Shown: one piece after another, positions 30,959 through 38,942 of the stretch
Layout of the letters: every line of letters starts with the position of its first letter
Position numbering within the stretch: position 1 is the first letter of the stretch
Origin: Pseudomonas sp. RIT-562
Lineage (GTDB): Bacteria; Pseudomonadota; Gammaproteobacteria; Pseudomonadales; Pseudomonadaceae
NCBI RefSeq assembly: GCF_026241895.1
Contig: NZ_JAPJIV010000003.1
Coordinates: forward strand, 248,001-312,000
DNA length: 64,000 bases
Reading direction: 5' to 3'
Notes under the pieces: model-generated
The model's database searches: none
Told to the model about the DNA's origin: nothing
Seen by the model: only the letters and a program-made list of their open reading frames with translations
Made by a program: the position numbers and the translations under genes

Positions 30959-31684
30959 ATGTCTGTGATCAAATTCAACATCGCCCAATGGCGCGCGTGG
31001 GCCCCCGGGCTCGAAAGCGTGGACGATTGGCAAGCCTGGAGTCGCCAACCGGTGGTCCTGCAGGCCAGCGATGCAGCGCCGGACGTCTCCTTCCTGCCCG
31101 CCATGCAGCGGCGCCGGCTCAGTCGCCTGGCGCGCATGGCCTTCAGTGTTGGCTGGCCACTGGCCGATGGTCGACAAGACCTGCCGTTGGTGTTTGTTTC
31201 CCGTCATGGCGAAACTCCGCGCACTTTCGACATTCTTAGCGACCTGGCCGCCGACCAACCGCTGTCACCGACCCAGTTCAGCTTGTCCGTGCACAACGCG
31301 ATCATTGGGCTGTGGTCGATCATGCGCGGTGAAACCAGTGAAATGACCGCGCTGGCAGCGGCCGGTGACGGACTTGAACACGGCATGCTCGAGGCGGTGG
31401 CACTGATCGACGAAGGCGCACCTGCCGTGTTGCTGGTGATTACCGAAGAAACGCCGCCGCAAGCCTATTCCCAGTGGATCGACGACGTGCCGTTCCCCTA
31501 CGCGCTGGGCTTGCTGATCACCCCCGGCAACGATTGGCAGCTGTGCCTGAACAGCACTCCGAATGCATTGTCAAAAGCTCACTGGCCACATGCCCTGAAT
31601 CTCTTGCGTACCCTGCTCGGCCAGCAGACTACCTGCCAACATGCCTGGAAAAATCGTGTATGGACCTGGCAACGCAATCCTTGA
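30959..31684 (+). CDS. Aryl polyene chain-length-factor-like half ketosynthase
   Basis: First gene of the aryl polyene operon. 241 aa, a beta-ketoacyl synthase N-terminal-like protein (Ketoacyl-synt_2 type), about 60% of a full ketosynthase. No TACSS-type nucleophile or HGT motif is present, so it should be catalytically inactive. In characterised aryl polyene systems such a protein (ApeC) pairs with the ApeO ketosynthase and helps set chain length; that role is inferred here from size and context. MSVIKFNIAQWRAWAPGLES is the start at ATG 30959 with a G-rich ribosome site. It overlaps the next gene by 25 bases. Confidence 0.85.
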   Translation: MSVIKFNIAQWRAWAPGLESVDDWQAWSRQPVVLQASDAAPDVSFLPAMQRRRLSRLARMAFSVGWPLADGRQDLPLVFVSRHGETPRTFDILSDLAADQPLSPTQFSLSVHNAIIGLWSIMRGETSEMTALAAAGDGLEHGMLEAVALIDEGAPAVLLVITEETPPQAYSQWIDDVPFPYALGLLITPGNDWQLCLNSTPNALSKAHWPHALNLLRTLLGQQTTCQHAWKNRVWTWQRNP

Positions 31685-32469
31685 CCGAAAAGAGCCGCGA
31701 CGCCTATTACTGGCGGCTGCTGGCGACCGCCGCAAGCTTCACCCTGTTCGGGTTGGGCGGGCTGTGCCTGCGCCTGGTAATCTTCCCCATGCTCGCTTGC
31801 CTGCCGGGTGATCCACAGACCCACAGGCTACGCGCGCGGCGTACCGTGAGTCGCTGCTTCTGGTTTTTCGTGCGGTTCATGGCCCGGGCTGGTGTCTTGA
31901 CCTACGATATCCAGGGCGCCGAAAAACTCGGCAGGCCCGGGCAGATGATCATTGCCAATCACCCCTCGCTGATCGATGTGGTGTTCCTGATCGGCCTGGT
32001 GCGCCATGCCAACTGTGTGGTCAAGCAAAGCCTGTGGGAAAACCCCTTCACTCGCGGCCCGCTGCGCAGCACCGAATACATCAGCAACGACGGCAGCATG
32101 GATATGCTCGACACCGCCGCCGACGCACTGAAAAGCGGCCAGACGCTGATCATCTTTCCCGAAGGGACCCGCACCCAGCCAGGCGAATCGCCGGCCTTTC
32201 ATCGGGGCGCCGCGTCAATCGCCCTGCGCGGTGCGAAAATCCTCACCCCGGTCACCATCAAGGTCAACCCCACCACGTTGACCAAGGCCGAACCTTGGTA
32301 TCGGATCCCCAAACGCCGCGTGCACTTCAGTTTCCATGTCGGGGCCGATATAGATCCACAGGCCTTTGCCGCCTGCGGCCCTGCACCGCAAGCCTCGCGC
32401 AAGCTCAACGATTATTTGCATTCCTACTACATCAAGGAGCTCGCCGAAGATGAGCGATCTACACCGTGA
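31660..32469 (+). CDS. Membrane-bound lysophospholipid-type acyltransferase
   Basis: 269-aa PlsC-like acyltransferase. The HX4D motif is in IANHPSLIDVVF, followed by FPEGTRT as the substrate-binding block. One or two N-terminal hydrophobic helices (TAASFTLFGLGGLCLRLVIF) anchor it to the inner membrane. In aryl polyene operons an enzyme of this kind (ApeD) is thought to take part in attaching the polyene or a fatty acyl chain to a lipid carrier; the true acceptor is unknown. ATG 31660 lies inside the end of the previous gene, and its 3' end overlaps the first ACP by 20 bases. Confidence 0.87.
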   Translation: MDLATQSLTEKSRDAYYWRLLATAASFTLFGLGGLCLRLVIFPMLACLPGDPQTHRLRARRTVSRCFWFFVRFMARAGVLTYDIQGAEKLGRPGQMIIANHPSLIDVVFLIGLVRHANCVVKQSLWENPFTRGPLRSTEYISNDGSMDMLDTAADALKSGQTLIIFPEGTRTQPGESPAFHRGAASIALRGAKILTPVTIKVNPTTLTKAEPWYRIPKRRVHFSFHVGADIDPQAFAACGPAPQASRKLNDYLHSYYIKELAEDERSTP

Positions 32470-32710
32470 AATCAAAGAACTGATCATCGATGCACTCGGC
32501 CTTGAGGACATCAGCGTCCAAGACATCGGGGACGACCAGACCCTGTTCGGCGAAGGCCTGGGCCTGGATTCGGTCGATGCCCTGGAACTTGGCCTGGCGA
32601 TCCAGAAAAAATACGGCATAAAGATCGACGCTGACGCCAAAGACACGCGCAATCATTTCAGCAATGTGGCGAGCCTTGCGGCGTTCGTTACTGCAAAACA
32701 GGCAGCTTGA
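32450..32710 (+). CDS. Acyl carrier protein 1 of the aryl polyene pathway
   Basis: 86-aa acyl carrier protein. The phosphopantetheine attachment serine is Ser41 in GLGLDSVDALEL. It is acidic with a typical four-helix pattern. Corresponds to one of the two ACPs (ApeE/ApeF) of known aryl polyene clusters, one of which carries the growing chain. No phosphopantetheinyl transferase is encoded in the operon, so the housekeeping enzyme must activate it. ATG 32450 overlaps the acyltransferase gene. Confidence 0.92.
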   Translation: MSDLHREIKELIIDALGLEDISVQDIGDDQTLFGEGLGLDSVDALELGLAIQKKYGIKIDADAKDTRNHFSNVASLAAFVTAKQAA

Positions 32711-32719
32711 GACCGGACC

Positions 32720-32974
32720 ATGCAAACTCGTGACGATATTTTCAACACCTTGCGCGATGCCTTGGTCGAACTCTTCGAGCTGGACCCGGAACGCGTCAGC
32801 CTCGATTCCAACCTGTACCAGGACCTGGAAATCGACAGCATCGACGCCGTGGACCTGATCGATCACATCAAACGCCAGACCGGCAAGAAGATCGCCGCCG
32901 AGGAGTTCAAATCGGTGCGTACCGTCAGTGACGTGGTCGAGGCGGTGTATCGCCTGGTTCAACCGGCCGCATGA
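32720..32974 (+). CDS. Acyl carrier protein 2 of the aryl polyene pathway
   Basis: 84-aa acyl carrier protein with attachment Ser40 in YQDLEIDSIDAVDLIDHI. It starts nine bases after the first ACP. The two ACPs differ clearly in sequence, which suggests separate tasks such as starter loading and chain elongation, as proposed for ApeE and ApeF. The stop overlaps the next ATG by four bases. Confidence 0.92.
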   Translation: MQTRDDIFNTLRDALVELFELDPERVSLDSNLYQDLEIDSIDAVDLIDHIKRQTGKKIAAEEFKSVRTVSDVVEAVYRLVQPAA

Positions 32975-33516
32975 GGCGACTGATCGGCCTCGGCCTGCTG
33001 CTGGCAGGCCTGCTGTACCCCTTCGCGGTGTATTTCGGCATGGAACACTTTGCCCCTTGGCAGTTCGGCCTGCTGCTGGGAAGCCTGTGGCTGGCGCGGG
33101 CGCTGCTCGGCCCACGCAAGCCCGGCAGCCTGTGGATGGCCGTTATCGCGATCATCTTTTGCCTGCTGCTTGCCTGGTTCGACAGTCCGCTGTTGTTGCG
33201 CTGGTATCCGGTACTGATCAGCGCGTTCATGCTCGGTTTGTTTGGTCTGAGCCTGAAATACGGCCCGCCGATGGTCGAGCGGCTGGCGCGCTTGCGTGAG
33301 CCGCACCTGCCAGCGAAGGCGATTGTTTATACCCGCCAGGTGACGATCGCCTGGAGCGTGTTTTTTTTCTGTAACGGCTTGCTCGCGACAGCCCTGACGC
33401 TTTGGGCACCGTTGAGTTGGTGGATGTTGTACACCGGCCTGATCTCCTATGGATTGATGGGCCTGCTGTTTGCCATTGAATGGCTGATACGACAACGGGT
33501 ACGAGGCCACCCATGA
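32971..33516 (+). CDS. Integral membrane protein of aryl polyene clusters (COG4648-like)
   Basis: 181-aa hydrophobic protein with about five or six predicted membrane helices, starting with LIGLGLLLAGLLYPFAVYF and ending near SYGLMGLLFAIEWLIRQRVR. This small membrane protein is a constant member of aryl polyene clusters (ApeG position) but has no proven function. It is coupled on both sides by 4-base ATGA overlaps, to ACP 2 (32971-32974) and to the ligase (33513-33516), so equimolar synthesis with those partners is likely. Confidence 0.82.
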   Translation: MRRLIGLGLLLAGLLYPFAVYFGMEHFAPWQFGLLLGSLWLARALLGPRKPGSLWMAVIAIIFCLLLAWFDSPLLLRWYPVLISAFMLGLFGLSLKYGPPMVERLARLREPHLPAKAIVYTRQVTIAWSVFFFCNGLLATALTLWAPLSWWMLYTGLISYGLMGLLFAIEWLIRQRVRGHP

Positions 33517-35192
33517 ACTGGATAAAACTTGAGCACTTGTTGCTCAAGGCTCAGCCGGAGCGCGCCGTCACGGCCGAGCCGGCGCTGAACCATGCCCAGC
33601 TGTGCGAACGCGCACTGCGTCTGGCTGCCGGTCTTGAACGCCAGGGAGTACGGCACGTTGCCGTGCACCTGGAAGACGCCGCTGACCTGGCTGTCGCCTT
33701 GCTTGGCGCCTGGCGCGCCGGCGTCAGTGTGTTGCTGCCCGCCGACCTGCAACCCGGAACCCGCCAACGCTGGTCGCCGGAAGTAGACCTGTGGCTGACC
33801 GACCTCGCCGACGACGCTCATCTGGACGATTACCCGGACGCGCCCCTGAGCGCCGCCGAACTCGACCTGGACCTCTGTCAACTCAGCCTGTGCACGTCCG
33901 GTTCCAGCGGCGAGCCCAAGCGCATCGACAAAAATCTGCGCCAGCTGGCCAATGAAGTGCTGGCCCTGGAGACCCTGTGGGGCGAGGGCCTTGGCCACGC
34001 GTGCATCATCGGCAGCGTCGCTACCCAGCACATCTATGGCCTGCTTTTTCGAGTGCTGTGGCCGCTGTGCGCGGGTCGACCGTTCGTACGCAAGCAGTTG
34101 GCGTTCCCGGAGGACCTGCAGCGCGCCAGCCGCGAATATCCGTCATTCGCCTGGGTCGCCAGCCCGGCGCTGCTCAAGCGCATGGGCGACAACCTTGACT
34201 GGCCCGCCTTGAGCGCAGTGCGCCGGGTATTTTCTTCTGGCGGTGCCTTGCCACTCGAGGCCGCACAGAGCCTGTTCCAGCGCCTGCAGCAATGGCCGAC
34301 GGAGATTCTCGGCAGTTCGGAAACCGGCGGTATTGCCTGGCGCCAGGCTGATGAGCTGTGGCAGCCATTTGCCGAGGTCGAACTGGCGCAGGACAGTGAC
34401 GGCGCGTTGCTCATCAGCTCGCCCTACATGCCCTGCGGGCACGTTGAACACACTGCGGATGCTGCGCAGATCGCTGCCGACGGCCGTTTCGAGTTGCTGG
34501 GGCGACTGGACCGAATCGTCAAACTGGAAGAAAAACGTATCTCGCTACCGATGCTCGAACAGGCTTTGCTCAGCCATGACTGGGTTGCCGAAACGCGCCT
34601 CGGCGTGATTCAGGAAAACCGTGCGTCGCTAGGCGCGCTGCTGGTATTGAGCGAGTCAGGGCTGCAGGCTTTGCGCAATCAGGGCCGGCGCAGCCTTACG
34701 GAAGAACTGCGCAGGCACTTGAGTCAGCACTGCGAGACCCTGGCATTGCCGCGGCGCTGGCGTTTACTGCGGCAACTGCCCTTCAACAGCCAGGGCAAGC
34801 TACCCCAGGCGGATGTCGAGGCATTATTGCTGGCGGCTCGGCCGAAGTTGCCGGAAGTGCTCGAGCAGATCGAAGCCCACGGCGAGTGGAGCCTGCAATT
34901 GGCGGTGCCGCCGGACCTCGCGTACTTCAGCGGCCATTTCCCCAAGGCGCCGGTGTTGCCCGGTGTGGTGCAGGTTGATTGGGCGCTTGCCCTTGGCCAG
35001 CGCTTAATGAATCTGCCGGAAAAATTCGCCGGCATGGAAGTACTGAAATTTCAGCAACTGGTGCGCCCGGGGGATCAGGTCCAGTTGCACCTGCGTTTTG
35101 ATCCGGTGCGCGGCAAGCTGTATTTCGCCTATCGCAATGAAACCGCGACCTGTTCCAGTGGGCGAATTCTGCTGGAGGCGACCCGTGATTAA
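33513..35192 (+). CDS. Acyl-ACP ligase fused to a hotdog 3-hydroxyacyl-ACP dehydratase
   Basis: 559 aa with two enzymes in one chain. Residues 1-445 are an AMP-forming ligase: P-loop [42 protein letters not shown] and the C-terminal catalytic Lys region [12 protein letters not shown]. Residues 450-559 are a hotdog domain with the dehydratase signature [20 protein letters not shown] and catalytic His475. They correspond to ApeH (activates the aryl acid and loads the ACP) and ApeI (dehydrates the growing chain), separate proteins in the E. coli-type cluster as I recall. Start ATG 33513 overlaps the previous stop. A REP element follows directly. Confidence 0.9.
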   Translation: MNWIKLEHLLLKAQPERAVTAEPALNHAQLCERALRLAAGLERQGVRHVAVHLEDAADLAVALLGAWRAGVSVLLPADLQPGTRQRWSPEVDLWLTDLADDAHLDDYPDAPLSAAELDLDLCQLSLCTSGSSGEPKRIDKNLRQLANEVLALETLWGEGLGHACIIGSVATQHIYGLLFRVLWPLCAGRPFVRKQLAFPEDLQRASREYPSFAWVASPALLKRMGDNLDWPALSAVRRVFSSGGALPLEAAQSLFQRLQQWPTEILGSSETGGIAWRQADELWQPFAEVELAQDSDGALLISSPYMPCGHVEHTADAAQIAADGRFELLGRLDRIVKLEEKRISLPMLEQALLSHDWVAETRLGVIQENRASLGALLVLSESGLQALRNQGRRSLTEELRRHLSQHCETLALPRRWRLLRQLPFNSQGKLPQADVEALLLAARPKLPEVLEQIEAHGEWSLQLAVPPDLAYFSGHFPKAPVLPGVVQVDWALALGQRLMNLPEKFAGMEVLKFQQLVRPGDQVQLHLRFDPVRGKLYFAYRNETATCSSGRILLEATRD

Positions 35193-35205
35193 ATTTCTCT
35201 GTCCT

Positions 35206-35307
35206 GTAGCAGCTGGCGAAGCCTGCGTTCGAGCGCGCAGCGGTCGTCCCAGACTCCCATTGAGCGCGAGCGCTTCGCACTCGAACGCAGCCTTCGGCAG
35301 CTGCTAC
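35206..35307. repeat. REP palindrome pair, family B, inside the aryl polyene operon
   Basis: 27-bp arms at 35206-35232 and 35281-35307 pair at 25 of 27 positions around a 48-base spacer. The element sits in the only sizeable internal gap of the operon (35193-35320) and ends 13 bases before the glycosyltransferase start. It could trim or stabilise the transcript at that point. Confidence 0.87.
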
Positions 35308-35320
35308 GGGGAGCGTGTGC

Positions 35321-36055
35321 ATGCATAAGCCCTGCGCGGTCATCCCGGTGTACAACCATGAAACCGCCATTACCACGGTGGTCGAGGCAGTGCTGCGCAG
35401 CGGTCTTCCCTGCATTTTGGTAGACGATGCCAGCGCTCCTTCCTGCGCAACAGTGCTCAATCACCTGGCGCTGCGCGAGCAGGTGTTCCTGATTCGCCTG
35501 GCCGCCAACCAGGGCAAAGGTGGCGCAGTCATGACGGGCCTGCGTGAAGCTTCGCGACTGGGCTTCACTCATGCGTTGCAGGTGGACGCCGACGGCCAGC
35601 ACGATCTGCTGGACATCGACATATTCATCGAGCAGTCTCGCGCGCATCCCGAGGCGGTGATCTGCGGCTATCCGCAGTACGACGCCAGCGTGCCTAAAGG
35701 CCGCCTGTACGCGCGTTACCTGACCCACGTCATGGTCTGGATCAACACGCTGTCTTTGCAGATTCGCGACTCGATGTGCGGCTTTCGCGTATATCCGTTG
35801 CCGCCCACATTGGCTTTGATCGACTCGGCAAAAATCGGCAAGCGCATGGATTTCGACTCGGACATTCTGGTGCGACTGGCCTGGCGCAATCAACCGATGC
35901 GGTGGCTGCCTACCCGCGTGCATTATCCGCTGGATGGCGTTTCGCACTTTCGGCTGTTCCACGACAACGTATTGATTTCGAGCATGCACACGCGACTGTT
36001 CTTCGGCATGTTGCTACGAGCTCCGTTGATTCTCTGGCAGCGGTGGCGCACATGA
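35321..36055 (+). CDS. Family 2 glycosyltransferase of the aryl polyene operon
   Basis: 244-aa GT2 enzyme. The nucleotide-sugar fold shows AVIPVYNHETAITTVVEAVL, ILVDDASAPS and the DxD-type metal motif in QVDADGQHD. It should transfer a sugar to the aryl head group or the lipid carrier. In several aryl polyene clusters the glycosyltransferase and the next acyltransferase are one fused protein (ApeJ); here they are separate genes with a 4-base overlap. ATG 35321 has GGGGAGC upstream; a GTG two codons earlier is possible. Confidence 0.88.
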   Translation: MHKPCAVIPVYNHETAITTVVEAVLRSGLPCILVDDASAPSCATVLNHLALREQVFLIRLAANQGKGGAVMTGLREASRLGFTHALQVDADGQHDLLDIDIFIEQSRAHPEAVICGYPQYDASVPKGRLYARYLTHVMVWINTLSLQIRDSMCGFRVYPLPPTLALIDSAKIGKRMDFDSDILVRLAWRNQPMRWLPTRVHYPLDGVSHFRLFHDNVLISSMHTRLFFGMLLRAPLILWQRWRT

Positions 36056-36999
36056 GCCGCCACGCCGACAAAGAACATTGGGCCGACCGTGAGGAGCGCG
36101 GCAGTTTCTGGCTGATGAAGCTCACCGCAGTCGGTGCGCGAGTGCTGGGCCGGCGCCTATTGAGCCCGATGTTGTATGGCATCGTCCTGTACTTTTTCCT
36201 CTTCGGCCGAAGTGCTCGCCACAGCGCCTGGCAATACCAGCAGCGGCTAGCAGACTGGAGCGGTCGCAACGACCTGCGTCCGACTCACTGGCGGGTGTTT
36301 GGCCAGTTCATGGCGTTTGCCGATTCGATGCTCGACAAGCTCGACGTCTGGAACGGCAAGCTGAGCATCGAGCAGATTGAAATCATCGATCCCGCCCTGC
36401 TGCGTGACAAATTGCGCGGCTCCCGCGGGCAGATGCTGGTGGGTGCGCACCTGGGCAATCTCGAGGTCTGTCGTGCATTGGCGGAGATCGGCGAAAAGGT
36501 CACCATGAACGTGCTGGTGCACACCAAGCACGCCGAGCAGTTCAACCGACTACTGGGAGAAGCCGGTGCGACCAACTTGCGCCTGATTCAGGTCAGCGAG
36601 CTGGACCCGGTGATCATGCTGCAACTGCACGAACGCCTGGAACGTGGCGAGTGGCTGGCGATTGCCGGTGACCGCGTGCCACTGCACGGCGGACGCAGTG
36701 TCACAGTGGACTTTCTCGGCCATCAGGCCGCCTTTCCCCAGGGCCCATGGCTGCTGGCAGGCCTGCTCAAGTGCCCGGTCAACCTGTTGTTGTGCCTGAA
36801 GAAGCCCACAGGCGATTATCGCCTGACACTCGAGCCGTTCACTGAGGCCGTAGTCTGGAAACGCAGTGAACGAGAACAGGTCATTCATCAGTGGGCGAGC
36901 CGCTACGCTGAACGCTTGGGTCACTATTGCCTCGAAGCACCACAACAATGGTTCAACTTTTACCCTTTCTGGAAGACCGATGACGACGCCAACGCTTGA
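36052..36999 (+). CDS. LpxL/HtrB-type acyltransferase of the aryl polyene operon
   Basis: 315-aa lipid A biosynthesis-type acyltransferase. The catalytic HX4E motif is HLGNLE in MLVGAHLGNLEVCRALAEIG, and an N-terminal hydrophobic segment (SPMLYGIVLYFFLFGRS) gives membrane attachment. It probably acylates the glycosylated polyene intermediate, making the lipid that anchors the pigment in the outer membrane; the acceptor is not proven. ATG 36052 overlaps the glycosyltransferase stop as ATGA. Its 3' end overlaps the ammonia-lyase gene by 20 bases. Confidence 0.87.
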   Translation: MSRHADKEHWADREERGSFWLMKLTAVGARVLGRRLLSPMLYGIVLYFFLFGRSARHSAWQYQQRLADWSGRNDLRPTHWRVFGQFMAFADSMLDKLDVWNGKLSIEQIEIIDPALLRDKLRGSRGQMLVGAHLGNLEVCRALAEIGEKVTMNVLVHTKHAEQFNRLLGEAGATNLRLIQVSELDPVIMLQLHERLERGEWLAIAGDRVPLHGGRSVTVDFLGHQAAFPQGPWLLAGLLKCPVNLLLCLKKPTGDYRLTLEPFTEAVVWKRSEREQVIHQWASRYAERLGHYCLEAPQQWFNFYPFWKTDDDANA

Positions 37000-38524
37000 G
37001 CCGGTAACCTTCGGCGAAATCCCCCTGCGTATTGAAGACGTACTGGCCCTGGCCAACCGCCAGGTGCCTGTGCAGTTGCAAGGCGACGCCATGTTTCGCC
37101 AGCGCATCGCCAAGGGCGCGCAGTTCCTGGATTCGCTGCTGGACAAGGAAGGGGTGATTTATGGCGTGACGACCGGTTACGGCGACTCCTGCGTGGTCGC
37201 GGTGCCGCTGCACCACGTGGAGGCGCTGCCTCGTCATCTGTACACGTTCCACGGCTGTGGCCTGGGCAAGTTGCTCGATGCCCAGGCAACTAGAGCCGTA
37301 CTTGCTGCGCGTTTGCAGTCGCTATGCCAGGGAGTGTCCGGAGTTCGCGTGGAGCTGCTGGAACGCCTGCAGGCCTTTCTCGAACACGATGTCCTGCCAC
37401 TGATACCCGAAGAAGGCTCAGTGGGCGCCAGCGGTGACTTGACCCCGTTGTCGTATGTCGCCGCGACCTTGTCCGGCGAACGTGAAGTCATGTTCCGTGG
37501 CGAACGCCGGCCATCTCTCGATGTCCATCGCGAACTTGGCTGGCAACCCCTGGTGCTGCGGCCCAAGGAGGCCCTGGCATTGATGAACGGCACCGCCGTG
37601 ATGACGGGCCTGGCCTGCCTGGCCTACGCCCGGGCCGATTACCTGCTGCAACTGGCCACCCGCATCACCGCGATGAACGTGGTGGCGCTGCAAGGTAATC
37701 CGGAACACTTCGACGAGCGCCTGTTCGCCGCCAAACCTCACCCGGGGCAGATGCAGGTCGCCGCGTGGCTGCGCAAAGACCTGGCGATCGACGCGCCCAC
37801 CGCGCCGCTGCATCGCTTGCAAGACCGTTATTCCCTGCGCTGCGCCCCGCACGTTCTCGGCGTGTTGGCCGACAGCCTGAACTGGTTACGTTCATTCATC
37901 GAAATAGAGCTCAACAGCGCCAACGACAATCCGATCATCGACGCAGAAGCCGAACGCGTCCTGCACGGCGGACATTTTTACGGCGGCCATATCGCCTTCG
38001 CCATGGATAGCCTGAAGAACTTGGTGTCGAACGTCGCCGACCTGCTCGATCGACAGCTCGCACTGCTGGTCGACGAGCGCTACAACCATGGTTTGCCGAG
38101 CAATCTGTCCGGCGCTTCAGCGGATCGGGCGATGCTCAATCACGGCTTCAAGGCGGTGCAGATCGGCACGAGTGCGTGGACTGCCGAAGCCCTGAAAAAC
38201 ACCATGCCGGCCAGCGTCTTTTCCCGGTCCACCGAGTGCCACAACCAGGACAAGGTGAGCATGGGCACTATTGCTGCGCGGGACGCCATTCGCGTGCTGG
38301 AGCTGACTGAACAAGTAGCGGCGGCAACGCTGCTGGCCGCCAACCAGGGCGTCTGGTTACGCAGCAAAGCCGCGGACGCACGACCATTGCCGCCGGCACT
38401 GGCCGCCATGCACGCGCAGTTGGGCGAAGATTTTCCGCCGGTCATCGAAGACCGCGCCCTGGAGGGCGAATTGCGCCTGTGCCTGAAACGCATTGCCGAA
38501 CAACACTGGAGGCTGCATGCGTAG
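36980..38524 (+). CDS. MIO-type aromatic amino acid ammonia-lyase
   Basis: 514-aa member of the histidine/phenylalanine/tyrosine ammonia-lyase family. The self-processing Ala-Ser-Gly triad that forms the MIO group is at residues 150-152 in EEGSVGASGDLTPLSY. The catalytic tyrosine loop GVTTGYGDS and the NDNPIID block are present. At the selectivity positions the enzyme has Phe90-His91, unlike the His-Leu of Rhodobacter TAL, Ser-His of HAL or Phe-Leu of PAL. Context suggests it makes the aryl acrylate starter (for example coumarate from tyrosine); substrate is unproven. A role in histidine degradation is unlikely, as no other hut gene is near. ATG 36980 is in the overlap with the acyltransferase. 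Confidence 0.9.
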   Translation: MTTPTLEPVTFGEIPLRIEDVLALANRQVPVQLQGDAMFRQRIAKGAQFLDSLLDKEGVIYGVTTGYGDSCVVAVPLHHVEALPRHLYTFHGCGLGKLLDAQATRAVLAARLQSLCQGVSGVRVELLERLQAFLEHDVLPLIPEEGSVGASGDLTPLSYVAATLSGEREVMFRGERRPSLDVHRELGWQPLVLRPKEALALMNGTAVMTGLACLAYARADYLLQLATRITAMNVVALQGNPEHFDERLFAAKPHPGQMQVAAWLRKDLAIDAPTAPLHRLQDRYSLRCAPHVLGVLADSLNWLRSFIEIELNSANDNPIIDAEAERVLHGGHFYGGHIAFAMDSLKNLVSNVADLLDRQLALLVDERYNHGLPSNLSGASADRAMLNHGFKAVQIGTSAWTAEALKNTMPASVFSRSTECHNQDKVSMGTIAARDAIRVLELTEQVAAATLLAANQGVWLRSKAADARPLPPALAAMHAQLGEDFPPVIEDRALEGELRLCLKRIAEQHWRLHA

Positions 38525-38942
38525 CAAGGGCGTGCTTCACATCGATACGCAAATCCTCGTGCCCTTTTTCGACGTCGATACCATGAACGTCGTCTGGCAC
38601 GGCCATTACATCAAATACCTGGAAGTCGCCCGCTGTGCGTTGCTCGACCGCATCGGCCACAACTACAGCGCCATGGTCGAATCCGGGTACGCCTGGCCGG
38701 TGATCGACCTGCAGCTGCGTTATGTGCGTGGCGCGGTGTTCGGCCAGAAGCTCAACGTGCGCGCGAATCTGGTGGAATGGGAGAACCGGTTGAAGATCAA
38801 CTACCTGATCACCGACCTGGAAACCGGTGAACGCCTGACCCGCGCCGTGTCCGTGCAGGTCGCCGTCGACATGAGCAGCCGCGAGATGCAACTGGCGTCG
38901 CCCAAGGTCTTCACCGAAGCAGTGGAGAAGGTACTCTCATGA
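38517..38942 (+). CDS. 4HBT-family acyl thioesterase of the aryl polyene operon
   Basis: 141-aa single hotdog thioesterase. The active-site region is VPFFDVDTMNVVWHGHYIKY, with the Asp of the 4-hydroxybenzoyl-CoA thioesterase family (FxDVDxMxxVxH). Equivalent to ApeK, which by its context may edit or release acyl-ACP intermediates. ATG 38517 overlaps the lyase by eight bases; its TGA overlaps the next ATG (38939-38942). Confidence 0.87.
   Translation: MRSKGVLHIDTQILVPFFDVDTMNVVWHGHYIKYLEVARCALLDRIGHNYSAMVESGYAWPVIDLQLRYVRGAVFGQKLNVRANLVEWENRLKINYLITDLETGERLTRAVSVQVAVDMSSREMQLASPKVFTEAVEKVLS

Noticed and set aside
35776..36051. 92-codon upstream extension of the LpxL-type acyltransferase
   Set aside because: It runs in another frame through the glycosyltransferase; ATG 36052 in the ATGA overlap fits the operon pattern.
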